A stretch of 64,000 nt of DNA. Source: Ciborinia camelliae (lineage: Eukaryota > Ascomycota > Leotiomycetes > Helotiales > Sclerotiniaceae). The notes beneath the pieces are model-generated. The model ran no database searches. It was not told where the DNA came from and was given only the letters and a program-made list of their open reading frames with translations. Positions 50,543 through 63,002 of this stretch are shown here, piece by piece (the stretch's first letter is position 1; each line of letters starts with the position of its first letter). Location of the stretch: positions 775,110 through 839,109 of the forward strand of contig JANPYM010000016.1 in assembly GCA_025890175.1 (NCBI GenBank). Direction: 5' to 3'. Both the position numbers and the translations under genes were made by a program.

Positions 50543-52415
50543 TATGAAAAGGCTTCAAAGGACAAACTAAATGAGTGTAGGATTGGTAAAGAACGACGCA
50601 ACGGAATTCAAAAAATTACATTACCATGGACTCACAAAGATATAATAATGTGTCATTTCAACTTGATACTCAAGAATAACATGAACTCCCGAACAATGCC
50701 ATTTTAGCATAAACTGAAATCTAATTTTGAAATCGAAAGTAATTTCTAATGTTCATTTGGGTTAAATATGACAGAGAATGACTTCGATGATTGATCCCCC
50801 GGTTTATGACAATAAACGAGGCCATCAACCATTGGTGAATTATAGACGAATTTGTGGGTGTGTAACTCTGCTCGTTGGAAATCTTACATAGGCACGTCAA
50901 ACCCTCGTGGTTATCAGGGATTATAATCTTGCCGGAATGATCCTTCCACGGTAACTGTAACATTTTTAAAAGGGGGATGGTTTCAAGGGTGGATGGGAGC
51001 AATAAAGTAATAAGAAGCACAATAACAATAACAATATTGGAAAACTGGACCACCAACTGTTGCATCCCGCGGAGATGAGCCGGGGAGGACTAGAGTCAAC
51101 CTCGCCGTCTTGGGGACGATTTGATATAACTATCTTGCCATAAGAAAAATTCTTTATGAGGAATAAGTTCGAAGTTATCAACTTTGATGAACGACTGCCC
51201 GATGCACTGATCATGGCCATGGTATATCCAAGAGATCCGGCACGAAGTTGCCGACAAATGATAGAATAAGACAAAACTAATCTCGTATGTTGGGGAAATT
51301 CCCGATCGTGGTATCAATAGGTTTTCGGCCACGAACTATTTGGAAGTTATACTATCTGAGCATGATACTGAGATCCGAAAAGGGCACGAAGTGGGTGCTC
51401 AAGGGTGTTTAACCATTGGTTACCTACAAATGCAGACAGGAGAGTAGAGCTTTTGCTCAGATGCTTGGAGTAGATCCCAAAATGGTCAGAAATGGCAGGA
51501 TTGCCACTTTATTGTTCCAAAAGTTGGTCCGTATTACAATTATAGATCTAGCAGTCAGCAAATCTGAAGATGACCAGGTGTGCAGTATTTAACCGTTTCA
51601 AAGTGGTCCTGTTCTTATTCATCCAATTTTGAACTAAGCCAGATATGGTTAGTGTATAGGACTAGTGCAGTGCAACATCAAACTTCCCAACTTCTTCTGA
51701 GTGAGTATCTACATCCTTTCCTACCTGCCTGTCCGCTTTCATATATACTTCACATTGTATACATCGGAGTCAATAATAGGTTTTTTGTCATTTCGTCTCC
51801 CAAAACGTTGTGTGCTTGCTTCCCCACTCTCGATACCTATTCATCTAGCGGTTTAGGATTCGATTGGTTCATTATGCGCTCAAACTCTCCCATCACAATC
51901 CTATACGAAGAGTCAAGTCTTCACCCTATCTCGATCCAATCTTTGAAATCTTTTATGCTTCATCCCTAGATGTTCGTGATGTCTTCTCTTTATGAAAGTT
52001 GACTTGGCCAATGCATAAGCAAAGACCTATTTTACAGGTAATATGGTTCTAGGCAGGGGAACTTTATGAGCTGCGCCGCAGCCTTGCAGATATCTCCAAA
52101 ATCATCATTTGCAATCCTGGCTATTTCCCCTAAATCTAGATAACTTCCGCTTATCGATGCAAGGTTGGGTTTCAATCTTCGAGGACTCTACCCGTTTTTA
52201 ACCACGCCTTATTGAAAACTCCCCATCCATCAAAAGACGGAATTGAAGTCAATACAACCTGCATCACTTTACTCGTGGTACGATTTTGATTTCCATTGAC
52301 GAAAAATACTTTCGGGATATTCTTTTGATCTTTTTTCCCACTCATTGCTTTCTTGTTGCTATTTTGCGTTTGCCAGTTCGGCCATTGTCGAATTCATGTT
52401 TGCTCAACAGCCGTC
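50543..52415. promoter_or_regulatory. Shared divergent promoter region
   Basis: The start codons of two surface-protein genes face away from each other across 1.87 kb, so both promoters lie here. No gene inside it is supported; the 51580-51969 open frame has no motif. I did not identify specific binding sites. Confidence 0.4.
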
Positions 52416-55004
52416 ATGAAAATAAGGTTCCCTAATGGTCTACTGTTTGGCTCAATTTGTGTATTACATGTCATAGCTAGTCCGTTAAATATTGTACCTG
52501 CAGATCAGTTGAAGCTCAATAAGGTTATTCCATCCCCAATAGTTATACCAGCAAGTCAATACTTTGTGAGTTCTTGATACTATTTTTCATTCCAAAAAGA
52601 AAACTAATAGTCTTTAGGATGGTGATGACGGAGCCTGGTCTTCTGTAGCATTAAGAGTTGGGAACCCATCCCAAGAAGTTAGAGTTTTGGTCTCAACAAA
52701 TTCACCCCAGACTTTAGTAGTTTTGCCACTTGGATGTACACCAGCAGCAATCTCACCAGTACCAAGCAGTTGTGCAAATGCTCGGGGCGGATTTTTCAAC
52801 AACAGTCTATCCAATACTTGGGACGATAGAGGCATATTTGGAATTAATGGCGATGGAGTCGGGTTCCAAGCGGATTTAGGATATTCTCAAACAGCAGACT
52901 TTGGTTTAGATTCGATTGGGCTGGGATATGTTTCAGGAGTGAATGGTCCAACCCTCGATAATCAAACAATCGGTGTCATCGCTACTGCTTCGACATTCTA
53001 TACGTACGTAGTCATCCGTGCCTTTGGGATTATGGCTGATTTAGAGAAGGGGAATATTTGGGCTTGGTACCCAGCCTGTGAACTTTACCACCATAGGAAA
53101 TTCTTCGGCTCCCTCTTACTTCTCATCTTTGTGGTTTCAAAAACTTATTCCAAGTCTGAGTTGGAGTTATACAGCTGGGGCAAGATATCGTATGTCATTT
53201 TACCCCTTCTTGCATTCGTAAATTTCTTATTGACGGTATTACAGGGCTCAAAGCTGGTCAATATACGCAATTAATTTTTGGAGGATATGATACTTCTCGA
53301 TTTACACCAAACTCTGCATCTTTCACCCTTTCTTCAGACGTTGATCGAGATATCGTTGTGGCAATCCAAGCAATTACTTACAGTGGTAACACACAAGCCA
53401 GCTTATTAGCAAGTCCTACTTATGCTTTTATCGAATCAACCGATCCAAATTTCTGGCTTCCTGAAGCAGCTTGTCAAGAATTTGAAAAAGCATTTGGTCT
53501 TTCGCTCGATAACAGTACCGGTTTATACCTAATCAACTCTACACAATACTCCTTGTTGACGGCTACCAATCCCCAAGTTACATTTTCTCTGGCAAATGCA
53601 TTAACAGGCGGGGATATCGCATCGATTGTTCTACCTTTTAACGCCTTCGCACTTTCAGCTTCTTACCCCTTTGTTCCCAATGATACCTATTACTTCCCTC
53701 TTAGAAAATCGGCCAACGACAGTCAAAACACTTTGGGGCGAGCATTCCTACAAGAAGCGTAGGTAATTTCTCAACAATTCTTACCTTAATACTAACAACT
53801 GTCTAGTTATCTCACAGTCGATTACGAACGTGGAAACTTCACCGTTAGTCAATGTACGTGGATTGATGGTGCCACTACTGAAATCACTACCATCGTATCT
53901 CCCACCTTAACAAACAATTCCTCATCTATCTCACAAGCATCTCCTAGTGCCAACTCTTCCAACCCAACGAAACATTTTTCAATTGGAGTCATTTGTGGTA
54001 TTGTGGTTTTGGTCGTCATCATCGCTATTGGTGCTGTGGGTGGATTTTATTATTGTCGTGGTCGTCGCAAGCGTCCTATATCTACATCGGAAATTGCCCT
54101 ACGTGATATAGGAGATTTTACGAAAGACAGATCTCGTATGACACCATCGCCAAATCCGTCATCAATTCCCTCCTCAAACTACCACCAAACTGATATAAAG
54201 GTACCAATGGTTGAAGCTCCAGGATATGAAATACGAGATCCTGTGGAACTTGAATCTCCCGATCTTAACAACCAGTCAGACTTTATTCAATTCACAAATA
54301 AACCAACAGAAATATATACAAAGACGTCTAAAGACCCTTATGAGGATTATGCAACCGCCGCAGCCAGGATGAATTCTCAAAGGAAATTCTCCATGGCATC
54401 TGAGATGGATGCAAGCCCCACGATATTTGAACTCCCTGGCAGTAATCCATTAGCTGAGATGGACGATGAGAGGAGTAGACACACGTTATCACTACGCTTA
54501 GCTAGACCCGTAGTCTCACGACAATCATCCTTTCAAGACGGACACTCATTATTATCACGAAATTCTTCATACCAAGGAATGGCCCCTACGTTATCCCCAA
54601 CCATATCAGCACGTTCACCAAGTCTCAGAGTTTCCTCGAGACAAGGAAGAATATCTCCCTTTGCCGGCCTCACAAGACAGTCTTCTACCATTGATTATCC
54701 AAACTCTATCCCATCCCAATCTCCAAATTTACAACCTCCCATAGAACGAAACGATTCAATAAAGATACCAGGCACAGGCAACTCGAGTATATCCGGAGTT
54801 TCGGAAGAATCGACAGAAAGAACCTTTTCGATGACAAGTCCAACAACAGGAAATCCTTCCTCAATATTCATGCGCACCTTTTCGACATTGGGAAGGCCGG
54901 TCTGGAACCAGGAGGTAGCATCGGCTGTTCCCTCAAGAGCTTCTTCAAATGCCACTTCGACTCGACGAAACTCTCAAAATCCTAATAATTCTTGGTTTTC
55001 TTAA
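52416..55004 (+). CDS. Aspartyl-protease-like membrane protein lacking catalytic motif
   Basis: Exons 52416-52565, 52618-53003, 53050-53189, 53245-53758 and 53807-55004 join to 795 residues. A signal peptide (FGSICVLHVIAS) is followed by a pepsin-like (A1) domain at about residues 45-430: LRVGNPSQEVRVLVST, IGLGYVSGVNGP, IFGLGTQPVNFT, SLSWSYTAGARY, LIFGGYDTSRF and LPEAACQEFEKAFGL. Where A1 enzymes carry the first DTG, this protein has VSTNS, and the second site reads ESTDPNFW, so cleavage activity is unlikely. A Ser/Asn-rich stalk follows, then a membrane segment (about residues 455-477, ending FYYCRGRRKR) and a cytosolic tail of about 315 residues rich in Ser, Thr and Pro. The layout suggests a surface receptor or wall sensor, by inference. 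Introns are 46-55 nt with clear branch sites. Confidence 0.87.
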
Positions 55005-55527
55005 TGTATATGTATATCTTTTTGAAGATTACATGATATGAGGCATACTACGTTCTCTGTGCATATTTATCTTATGTTGTATATATAGGAGGAGGTAGAT
55101 TTTGAAAGGTATATTGATGGAACTAGAGTGGAGCTTTTCCCTGGCTGGATGGAAATGATGTGATGAGATCTTTTATTTTATCATGAATAATCTAATGTGG
55201 AAATATCATATTATCTATCTGCTAAGATTGTGCTCCTTTAATACATACAGAGTAGGAAGTTCAGCGTATACCTTTACACGCCCCTCACGCCAAAATACGC
55301 CATCTATTATTCAAAGAATATCTCGCATATCAGCAGTTACTCTCTTCCACCGTAAAATTTAACCCGAGGAATCTTCTGCCTGTGGGCAGGAGATTTAAGG
55401 TAATGGTTCATCTATCCGTTTATGTGTTGTAAAAAGTGTGATAATTATTAGAAACTAACTAACTACGACTATTTGTAGAGTAGTCTGCTGACAAATAGGA
55501 AAGAGGTCATGACTCATGCTTTACTAA
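55005..55527. other. Convergent intergenic region
   Basis: This 523-bp stretch lies between the 3' ends of the protease-like gene and the NLR gene. Nothing else is recognised. Confidence 0.5.
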
Positions 55528-58500
55528 CTAATCTTCATCAAGTTCACTCCCAGAATCAGAATCACTTGTAGAGTTCTCTTCCTCTATCGCCGGTTTTTCC
55601 AGATTCTCGCTGCTATCATAATCCCCCTTAAACATGAAATCAGCCGATTCTCCATTACTATCCGGAAACACAGCTGTTATCTCCCAGCCTTTCTCCATGA
55701 TATTCATAGAAACGGCCGGGTACAGTTTCCCCCGGATATTCTCGAATGCCCGCCCTAAGATCAAGTTAGTGAAATTCTGTTTTTAAGCATGTGGTGGTAA
55801 TAACTTACCGATGACCTTTCCTCCTCTCGTATAAAATGCGCTATTCTCTGCAAAATTCACTCCGCATCCTATGACCTCGCCCTCCTTATAGGGTGTACTG
55901 TATTTATATCCTTCCCATGATCGATTGCCGTCTTCGTAGATACGGCCATTATTTGAGTGGAAACCCCACGATCCTTCGTCACAGCCAATCATGTGATGCA
56001 AAGGGGCTTTGTCATCACAGAATCCGACTGCGAGGCACCTTGAAATAATTGTCAGTGTTGTTGCATAGGAATGGTGTTGGAACTTACCCCTTCTCGACGG
56101 CTTTGGTAATTTTGATCTCAAAGTAATAGACTTTGTCTTTGAAGAGCGGCAACATTGGGTAGTCTGTTCTGGCGGCTCCAAAGCTCGACTCATAATAGTG
56201 TCCCAGATTTTCAAATTTGGTTCCACCTATAGTTTCGTCTATTAGAATCGTAGGATTTCTAGGTTTTTTGTCGTAACAACTTACCGATAGTGCTGAGAGT
56301 GACTCTGTCAAATCCTAACTCAAGACCTGGGAATCTGTCATTGAGGTGCCAACCGGACAGCCTCTTCAAATCAGGGGCAACGAGTGAGGACATTGACAAG
56401 TGCTGTTCTAGGATAGCTTTCATGCGGTTGGACTCATATCTTTTGGCGGTGTATATGGGAGTCCACCCATCCGGCCCTGGATAGTCGGCGTCGATATCCC
56501 ATTTATCGAGGAGTCTGACAAGTGCTTGTTGTTTGTTTGAAGAAACTGCTCCGTGAACAGAAACGTTCCAGGCCTTGGTGACATGACCGTCATACTTCTT
56601 CAAAGCTTCAATGATTGTGTTCAGTGTCATAAATTGGGCAGCCCGCGCAGCCCAGTATAGAGGGCCATGGCCCCGGCAGTCGACAATGCTCGGGTCTGCG
56701 CCTTTATCCAAGAGTCTCCTGACAATTTCGAGATAATCGAGCGATGTTGCATGCGCCAGGGCCGTCTTACCCTCATAATCTTTAGCGTTGAGAATTTCAG
56801 GATTCATATGTCTCACGTCAAGCAGCGTGCTGACAATAGAGTCGCTACCAAGCACAGTGGCGACTATGAGAGGCGTTTGAGCTTTGGCATCTACCTCGCT
56901 CGTATCACAAACATCAAGAGAGAGGAGGTAATTAACCATGTCGAGGTTGCGGTTCACAACCCCATACATTAACGCGGAACGGCCGTCAGAATCCCTGGAG
57001 AGAGGATCCGCCCCATAAAGTATCACGGCCTTCAAGATATCTTCTCGGTCGTTCTTGGCTGCAGCGTGGACTGGCAATTGACCTCCGATTCCAGGTTTGG
57101 AAGTTTCTGCTCCGTTTTTCAGCATAGTATCGATAGTGGTCAAATCGACTCCTCCTAGGATAGCTGCGTTTAAGGGAGTATCAAGGTCACCGCCGGCCAG
57201 GTTAACATTTGCTCCCTTGCTGAGGAGTAAGTTGATAAGTGTCTTGTTTGGCTGGGATGTTGCTCTTTGCAGAGCAGTGGGTTGGGTTTTCTCAACGAAA
57301 TCGATGTCAACCCCCTGTTCGAGGAGTAGGCGAACCTTTTCTTCGGCATCTTTCTCACTTTCTACAGCGGCACACAGAGGGGTGCCATGATGGCCACCAG
57401 GCACATTGACATTTACCTTTTTCTCCAGGAGCCAATTGACAGAATCTATGCTACCCTTCGAGCAGGCTGCATGCAGTGCAGTGAAATGAGGTCCTGGAGT
57501 TCTGTTCACGTCAGAGTATTGACGAACAAGGAACTCTGCCAGTTCTAGGTCGAATTCTGGCCTCGATAAACACTCGCAGAGTACGGAAGCATATATGTCA
57601 CTCATTTCACTCGTCTTGATATGCCCAAGTTTCTCAACAAGGTACTCAATTTCATGACTCTTGTCATTCTGTGCCGCGATATGGAGTGCTGTGTTCCCCT
57701 CGGAGTCCTTGGAAAGGATATCGGCAGGCGGACTATTGTCAACAAGGAGTTGAATCAGCTCGAGAGAGTTCTTCCACTTAAACGCAACGTGCAGGGGGGA
57801 GTTCTTAAGGTTAAGTGCTAGGTTTGGATCTGCTCTAGCCCCCAACAGCAACTTTGCACTTTCGGGGTAACCCCAGCGAGTAGCCAAGGCTAGTGGTGTG
57901 CATCCGTCATCACTGTTGAGAGCGTTTGGCTTGACATTATGTTCGGGTTTCAAGAGCAATTCGATGATTGGCGGACTATCATATGCCGCATGAAGAAGAG
58001 TCCAGTCGTTTTCTTCTTTAATGTGAACATCTGGCTTTGGTGTGGAGTTCAAGAGCGCTTGAACTAGGTCGAAATTTCCACGATACGCGGCCAAGTATAA
58101 AGGAGTTCGTTTGTGCTTGTCTTTTAGGTCATTTTTGGCACCAGCTCCGAGAAGAATATTTACCAGTTCTGGATTATTTACATAGTGCATAACAGTGAGG
58201 CCGTCATCGTCCTGGGCGGTGATATCGCAGAGTGGGTTTTGAAGAAGTTCCTCGATGCCTTGCAAAAAGTTCAGGTTGACTGCTTGATGCAAGGGTGTGG
58301 CGCCATCATGATCTTTAACATCACATTTCCAACCGTTTTCCAGAAGTAGTCTCAAGATACCCATATTGTTGTGTCGGGCAACGACGTGAAGTGGTGATCC
58401 TCCTCGGACAAATTTCCCGTCATCTGTGGTCTTTTCTAGAATCCGAATAAACTCCTCGACCTCTTTGACCTCATTCCTATTGACCACGAGGTCAAAAGCT

Positions 58501-61500
58501 GTGGAGTAATTTTTATCTTTCCTCCATATAATATCCTTAAACTCACATAGCTTCTTGATTACTGTAAGGTGGCCATTCTTTGCAGCATGGTGTAGTGCCG
58601 TTCTTTTCAGACTGTCGACCACATTTCGGTTAGCCCCGTACTCAGGTGGAAGAAGCATTTCTACACATGGCAGATGTCCATTCTCTGCGGCGAAGTGTAA
58701 GGCCGTCTTTAACTTCCTGTCGGCGACATCTGTGTTCGCCTTGTTCAAGAGAAGAATTTTAACAATTTTTTCGTGTCCTTCTTGAGCTGCAAGGTGAAGC
58801 GGAGTCATTCCTCTCTTTTCAGTGGCGTCAATTTGAAACAGGCGTGAGCCTCGTGAATGTCTGAGCAGCTTGGCAAACGTCTCCGAGTGTCCTCGCTTGG
58901 CTGCGAGGTGGAGTGCTGTGTTTTCACGAGCATCTGTTGCAGCTTTTATTGATCTATTGTCAAGAAGAATCGTAACAATCTCAGTATGCCCGTTTTGTGC
59001 TGCCAAATATAGAGAAAAGGCCCGTTCTGATTCGCTGCTCCCGCCCTTTCTGGTAAGGATGGCGCGCACAATCTGGTCGTGTCCATATTCAGCAGCCCAT
59101 TCCAAAGCCGACTTGTGGTGGTCTTTGCTAGTGGTTAGGGGGGCCTGAGTCGCGGACCTGCGAGTGGGTCTTTTGCCGAGGGGGCGAGAGTTTGACGGGG
59201 GTTTGCGTACGATATCAGGACGGGTTGATGATAGATGCCGGATGTCTCTATCAGCGCTTGCAATGCTCTCTACGTCTTTATTCCTATCTTTATCTTTATC
59301 TTCGACTTCCAACATTAAATTCAGGAGGTTCAGATGTCCCTCTCGTGCCGCAATGTGAATAGGGGAAAGACCACGGATGTTTATGGTGTGTATAAGCTTC
59401 ACAGCATCCCTGCTGTTCTGCAGAAGGATTTTGGCTGCCTCGAAGTGACCGTATGCTACTGCCAGGTGTAGTGCGGTATTTCCATCGGATTCTGATACTT
59501 TGTCTCCATCGTCATTATATTCTCCATTGGCATTATGTTCTAGGATCAGTGTCAATAGATCGGCAGATCCTCCCATGGCAGCATATTTGATTGCATCGTA
59601 TCCGGAGGAGCTCTTCTTGCTTATATCAGCACCCTTATCAAGAAGAATTTTGGCTATTTCGTATTGTCTTGTAACCGCTGCCAGGTGAAGACTCGTCTCA
59701 GACCAAAGGAGGCAGGAAAGAGCAGTGGGCTCTGTTTCCGAGAGAGAACGGTCCGTCTCATCCATGTCTGAGTCTGAGTCGGAGTCCGAATCGCTGCATG
59801 GGATATGAAGTCTTCGCCTTGATGTTGAAGACTGGTGATCTGAAGTGGGTGATGTTGGGACATCTGGTTCTGCACTATTTGCTAAAAGCAATAATACGAT
59901 ATTCTTATGGCCACCACAGGTGGCATGATGGAGTGGTGCGTACCGCTTTTCATCTAGTTTATTTACGTCGGAGTCAACAGAAAGCAAGCTTGTGACAACA
60001 CTTTCGAAGCCTCTTGCGGCTGCGAGACCTAGTGCTTCCGATGATCTTATGTTCTTTTCGAGCAACTTTTGAACAACTTCGTTGTGGCCGTTCTGGGCGG
60101 CGAGATCTAGCGACTTTTGCATCAGGTTGTTGAAATTCTCACTGGAATTCACGAGCTCGATGCAATCATCAACAAGTTCTATCAATCCAAAGTTGCAAAC
60201 AATCTTCAAAGGGTCGTCTATGCGTATGCTATTGATCTCAGGTGACGTCTTTAGCTGGTGGTAGAGGTTTGTCCAGATCTCGACTCTCTTGTCGTCTTGA
60301 AGAAACCGCAATACATACTCATAAGCTGCTGATTTTGAGGTTGTTTTCAATAAGTGCTGAGGCCAGTATAAAGATGCGTAGCTGAGCAGGCCGGACTCCC
60401 GATCGGTGGTAAGGAAGCACTGGGTACCGTTTTTACACGTGGTAGATTGTCCGAAACTTTTCAAGTATTCGAGACAATACAAGAGAATTCTATAATGTTC
60501 GTCACATACGGGATTGTGTTGCGCTGGATAGTCTTGTGAAACCCCAGCTTTTGTTGAGTCTTCTCTTTGTGCACTTGTAGAATATTCTATTTGAGGTACA
60601 GTTTTAGTAAAAAGCTTTTGGAGAAAGACTCGGAAGGTGTCATGAATCAAGTAGATGCGGTTGTCTTCGACCTTTATGAGCGGCGCCATAAAATGATTCA
60701 GGTCCCCGATGATATCTCCGCGAATTAAGTCGTGGGTATCCTTTAAAACCTCGATTTTCCACGGAGGGCTTCCAGGAATGTCATCAAGTGCGACAGCTAC
60801 CGCCAACTCGGTCGGTCTCAGAGGTCTAACTGCATGGACGATCCAGCGAAGGGCCGTGGTTACCCAGCTACGGTTAGAATTATCGATGGTAGCCATTGCA
60901 TGAGTGTAGAATTCTTCGAGGGTTGTTGGTTGTTCTCGAAGCTTTTCCTCTATGTCTCTTTTTGTGGATTGCCTGGAAGTCCACTCTAGTAGGAGCATGT
61001 TGAGCTTCACCAGGAGATATGGCGAGCCCACCGGTAGAACATCTAGTTGACCAACAGCAACATCCTCGAGCCCATACCATGCGGGATTTTCGAGGGCGAA
61101 CTCAAGGATCCTGTCTTGCACGTATTGAGTTTTGGAGGACATCATACCCTCTCTGCTCAATTCAAGATCAATTTGCCGGTATTGATTTGATTCTGAAGTT
61201 GGGCCCAGAAGATTTGTTCCCGACAGCAGAAGTTTGAATCGGTGATTTGGCAGTCCTAAAAACCCTTCCATGTGTTGGATCACCTCTGCCTGAGAGATGC
61301 ACTCATCCACGGCATCAATAACACAGTACACCAAAGTCTCTTCGTCCATCAACTGTCTCATTAGACAACGAACTATGACCCAGAAAATCTCTGCAGTGAA
61401 GACTCCATTCTTTGAAAGGAAGTTAGAGCCTGAAGAGATAGTTTGAAAGAGTCCTGGCCGATAAGAAAGAATTTGACGACATAGTGACAAATAAAAGCTA

Positions 61501-63002
61501 AATGGAGTACAGGCTCGAAGGTTGTTCTTGTCGAATGAGAAGCTGAGGCAAACCAAGTTTTGTGGGTCCATTTGATCTAAGAGGGTGCCTAAGATTTGGG
61601 CCGCTACGGCTGTTGTCCCCGAACTTGATTGACCGCTGATACGTAGTATTCCAACAAGGGGATTGTTCATCCATGATGTAAACTCGTCGGTCTTGCATGC
61701 CCAATTCAAAGAATGGGGTGCTAGGAAACTTGGCTTCAATCGGTGGGTCTGGATGTCGAGAAGTGATAGCTCTCGAAGGAAATTCCCGAGCAAGGAATTT
61801 CTGCCTGTGGCTCGAGTTAGCTCGGCTATAAAGAGTTTTATATCATATAAACTTGACTCACTACCTCTTGTTGCAAGAATGTGTTTGCAAGCCTCGTCGG
61901 CTAAGGGTTCGCCGCGAATAAATCTCCAAAGTTCTTCATGCTGACAATCGAAGGGAACATTCGTCTCACCCTGCCTCCCAAGGATGGAGGATGACTTTTC
62001 AATCTTGAACATTAGGTTAACTTAAGTTGATCTCTGTAGTTATCTAGATGAACGCTTACTAGTGGATACTTGCTAGACTCGTAGAAGTTGATAACATCGA
62101 AGATGCAAGAGATTGTGCGGAAGCTCGCACTAACGTCCTCCAGCTCTTCCACCACGCATTGCGCCCAGTTAAGAGGGTAAGGCGGGAGAAATATAGATGT
62201 TGAAAGGAGACGCAGGTAGAGGTGCTCCCAGCCCATTTGCCTGGTCGCCCTACTATAGATAAATCAGCATACATCTTTGACAGAGATCTAGGGCCAAGGA
62301 GGTCATCCTAGGAGTCGAAACACATCTTCTTTGATAATGAATGGCATCCGAGCATGATCCCGAAGAGCCCAACTCCTGGAACCGACTCCAAAAAAAGGCA
62401 AAATTTGACTTACTGAGATGCACCGAAAAACAGCTGATGTTAATGTAATGTTAGTACCCGTGGTAAAAAGTTGGTCGCAAACATAAATCAACACTTACAA
62501 CAGTCGAAGTATGCAAAGCTATGTCTTGGTACCGTGGCTCTTCCAACGCCAATATGAGGGCCTCAGAATCTTAGCGCAAGTCCAGCTACACCAACTCAGA
62601 TGTTCTTACCTGTTTCACAATGAAACCACCAAGTCCATGGGCGAGAAAAATGATTGGGGGCTGATGGAGATTGTTAGTATGTTCTCATGCCTGATTAAGT
62701 CTTCAACTCACGCTTGAGGAGCCCCGAGAATTGCGTAACTGCTCAAGTAGCAGGATTGATCTTTGGTACAAAAGTTGCTCGCTCCCTAAAGAATTATCCA
62801 AAAAAAAGAACTCGTCGATGAGACTCTTCGGAAATCTCTGAGCAAAAAATGTCTTGGGATCCCCATCCTTCTCTACTGGTGGAGCTGAAGCCCCAGAAAC
62901 AAGAACCAGACTGTTGTTAATATCGTCAGCTATGGAACTCAACGCATCCAATATAGACTTTGGGACATCGTGGATTAACTCACTGGAAAGTATAATCCAT
63001 GA
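55528..63002 (-). CDS. NLR-like protein: hydrolase-like domain, NACHT, ankyrin repeats, SPRY (5' end open)
   Basis: Modelled exons are 63002-62712, 62660-62610, 62561-62499, 62433-62414, 62375-62322, 62249-62060, 62003-56285, 56226-56088, 56038-55809 and 55754-55528, together 2,327 residues plus an unfound first exon. The N-terminal part resembles the alpha/beta-hydrolase domain of fungal NLRs (PPIIFLAHGLGGFIVKQALI), with Gly where the nucleophile Ser of HSLGG would be. NACHT follows (about 330-650): the Walker A position reads ISGQSSSGTTA, lacking the Lys, and Walker B is VYCVIDAVDEC. About 30 ankyrin repeats fill roughly 860-2120 (xTALHLAAxxGH theme) with a Ser-Asp run near 958. A SPRY domain (about 2140-2275, with GSWGFHSNNG and GCGVNF) and an acidic tail complete it. 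NLRs detect non-self or damage; ankyrin and SPRY parts would sense, the N-terminus would signal. The first 5 introns are less certain; one is only 38 nt. Confidence 0.8.

Noticed and set aside
51580..51969. Plus-strand frame of 129 residues in the divergent promoter
   Set aside because: No motif and no splice signals of note; it lies between two well-supported start codons.
55528..56311. Separate SPRY protein starting near 56311
   Set aside because: The putative start lies in the ankyrin exon read in another frame; splicing from 56285 to 56226 joins both parts cleanly.
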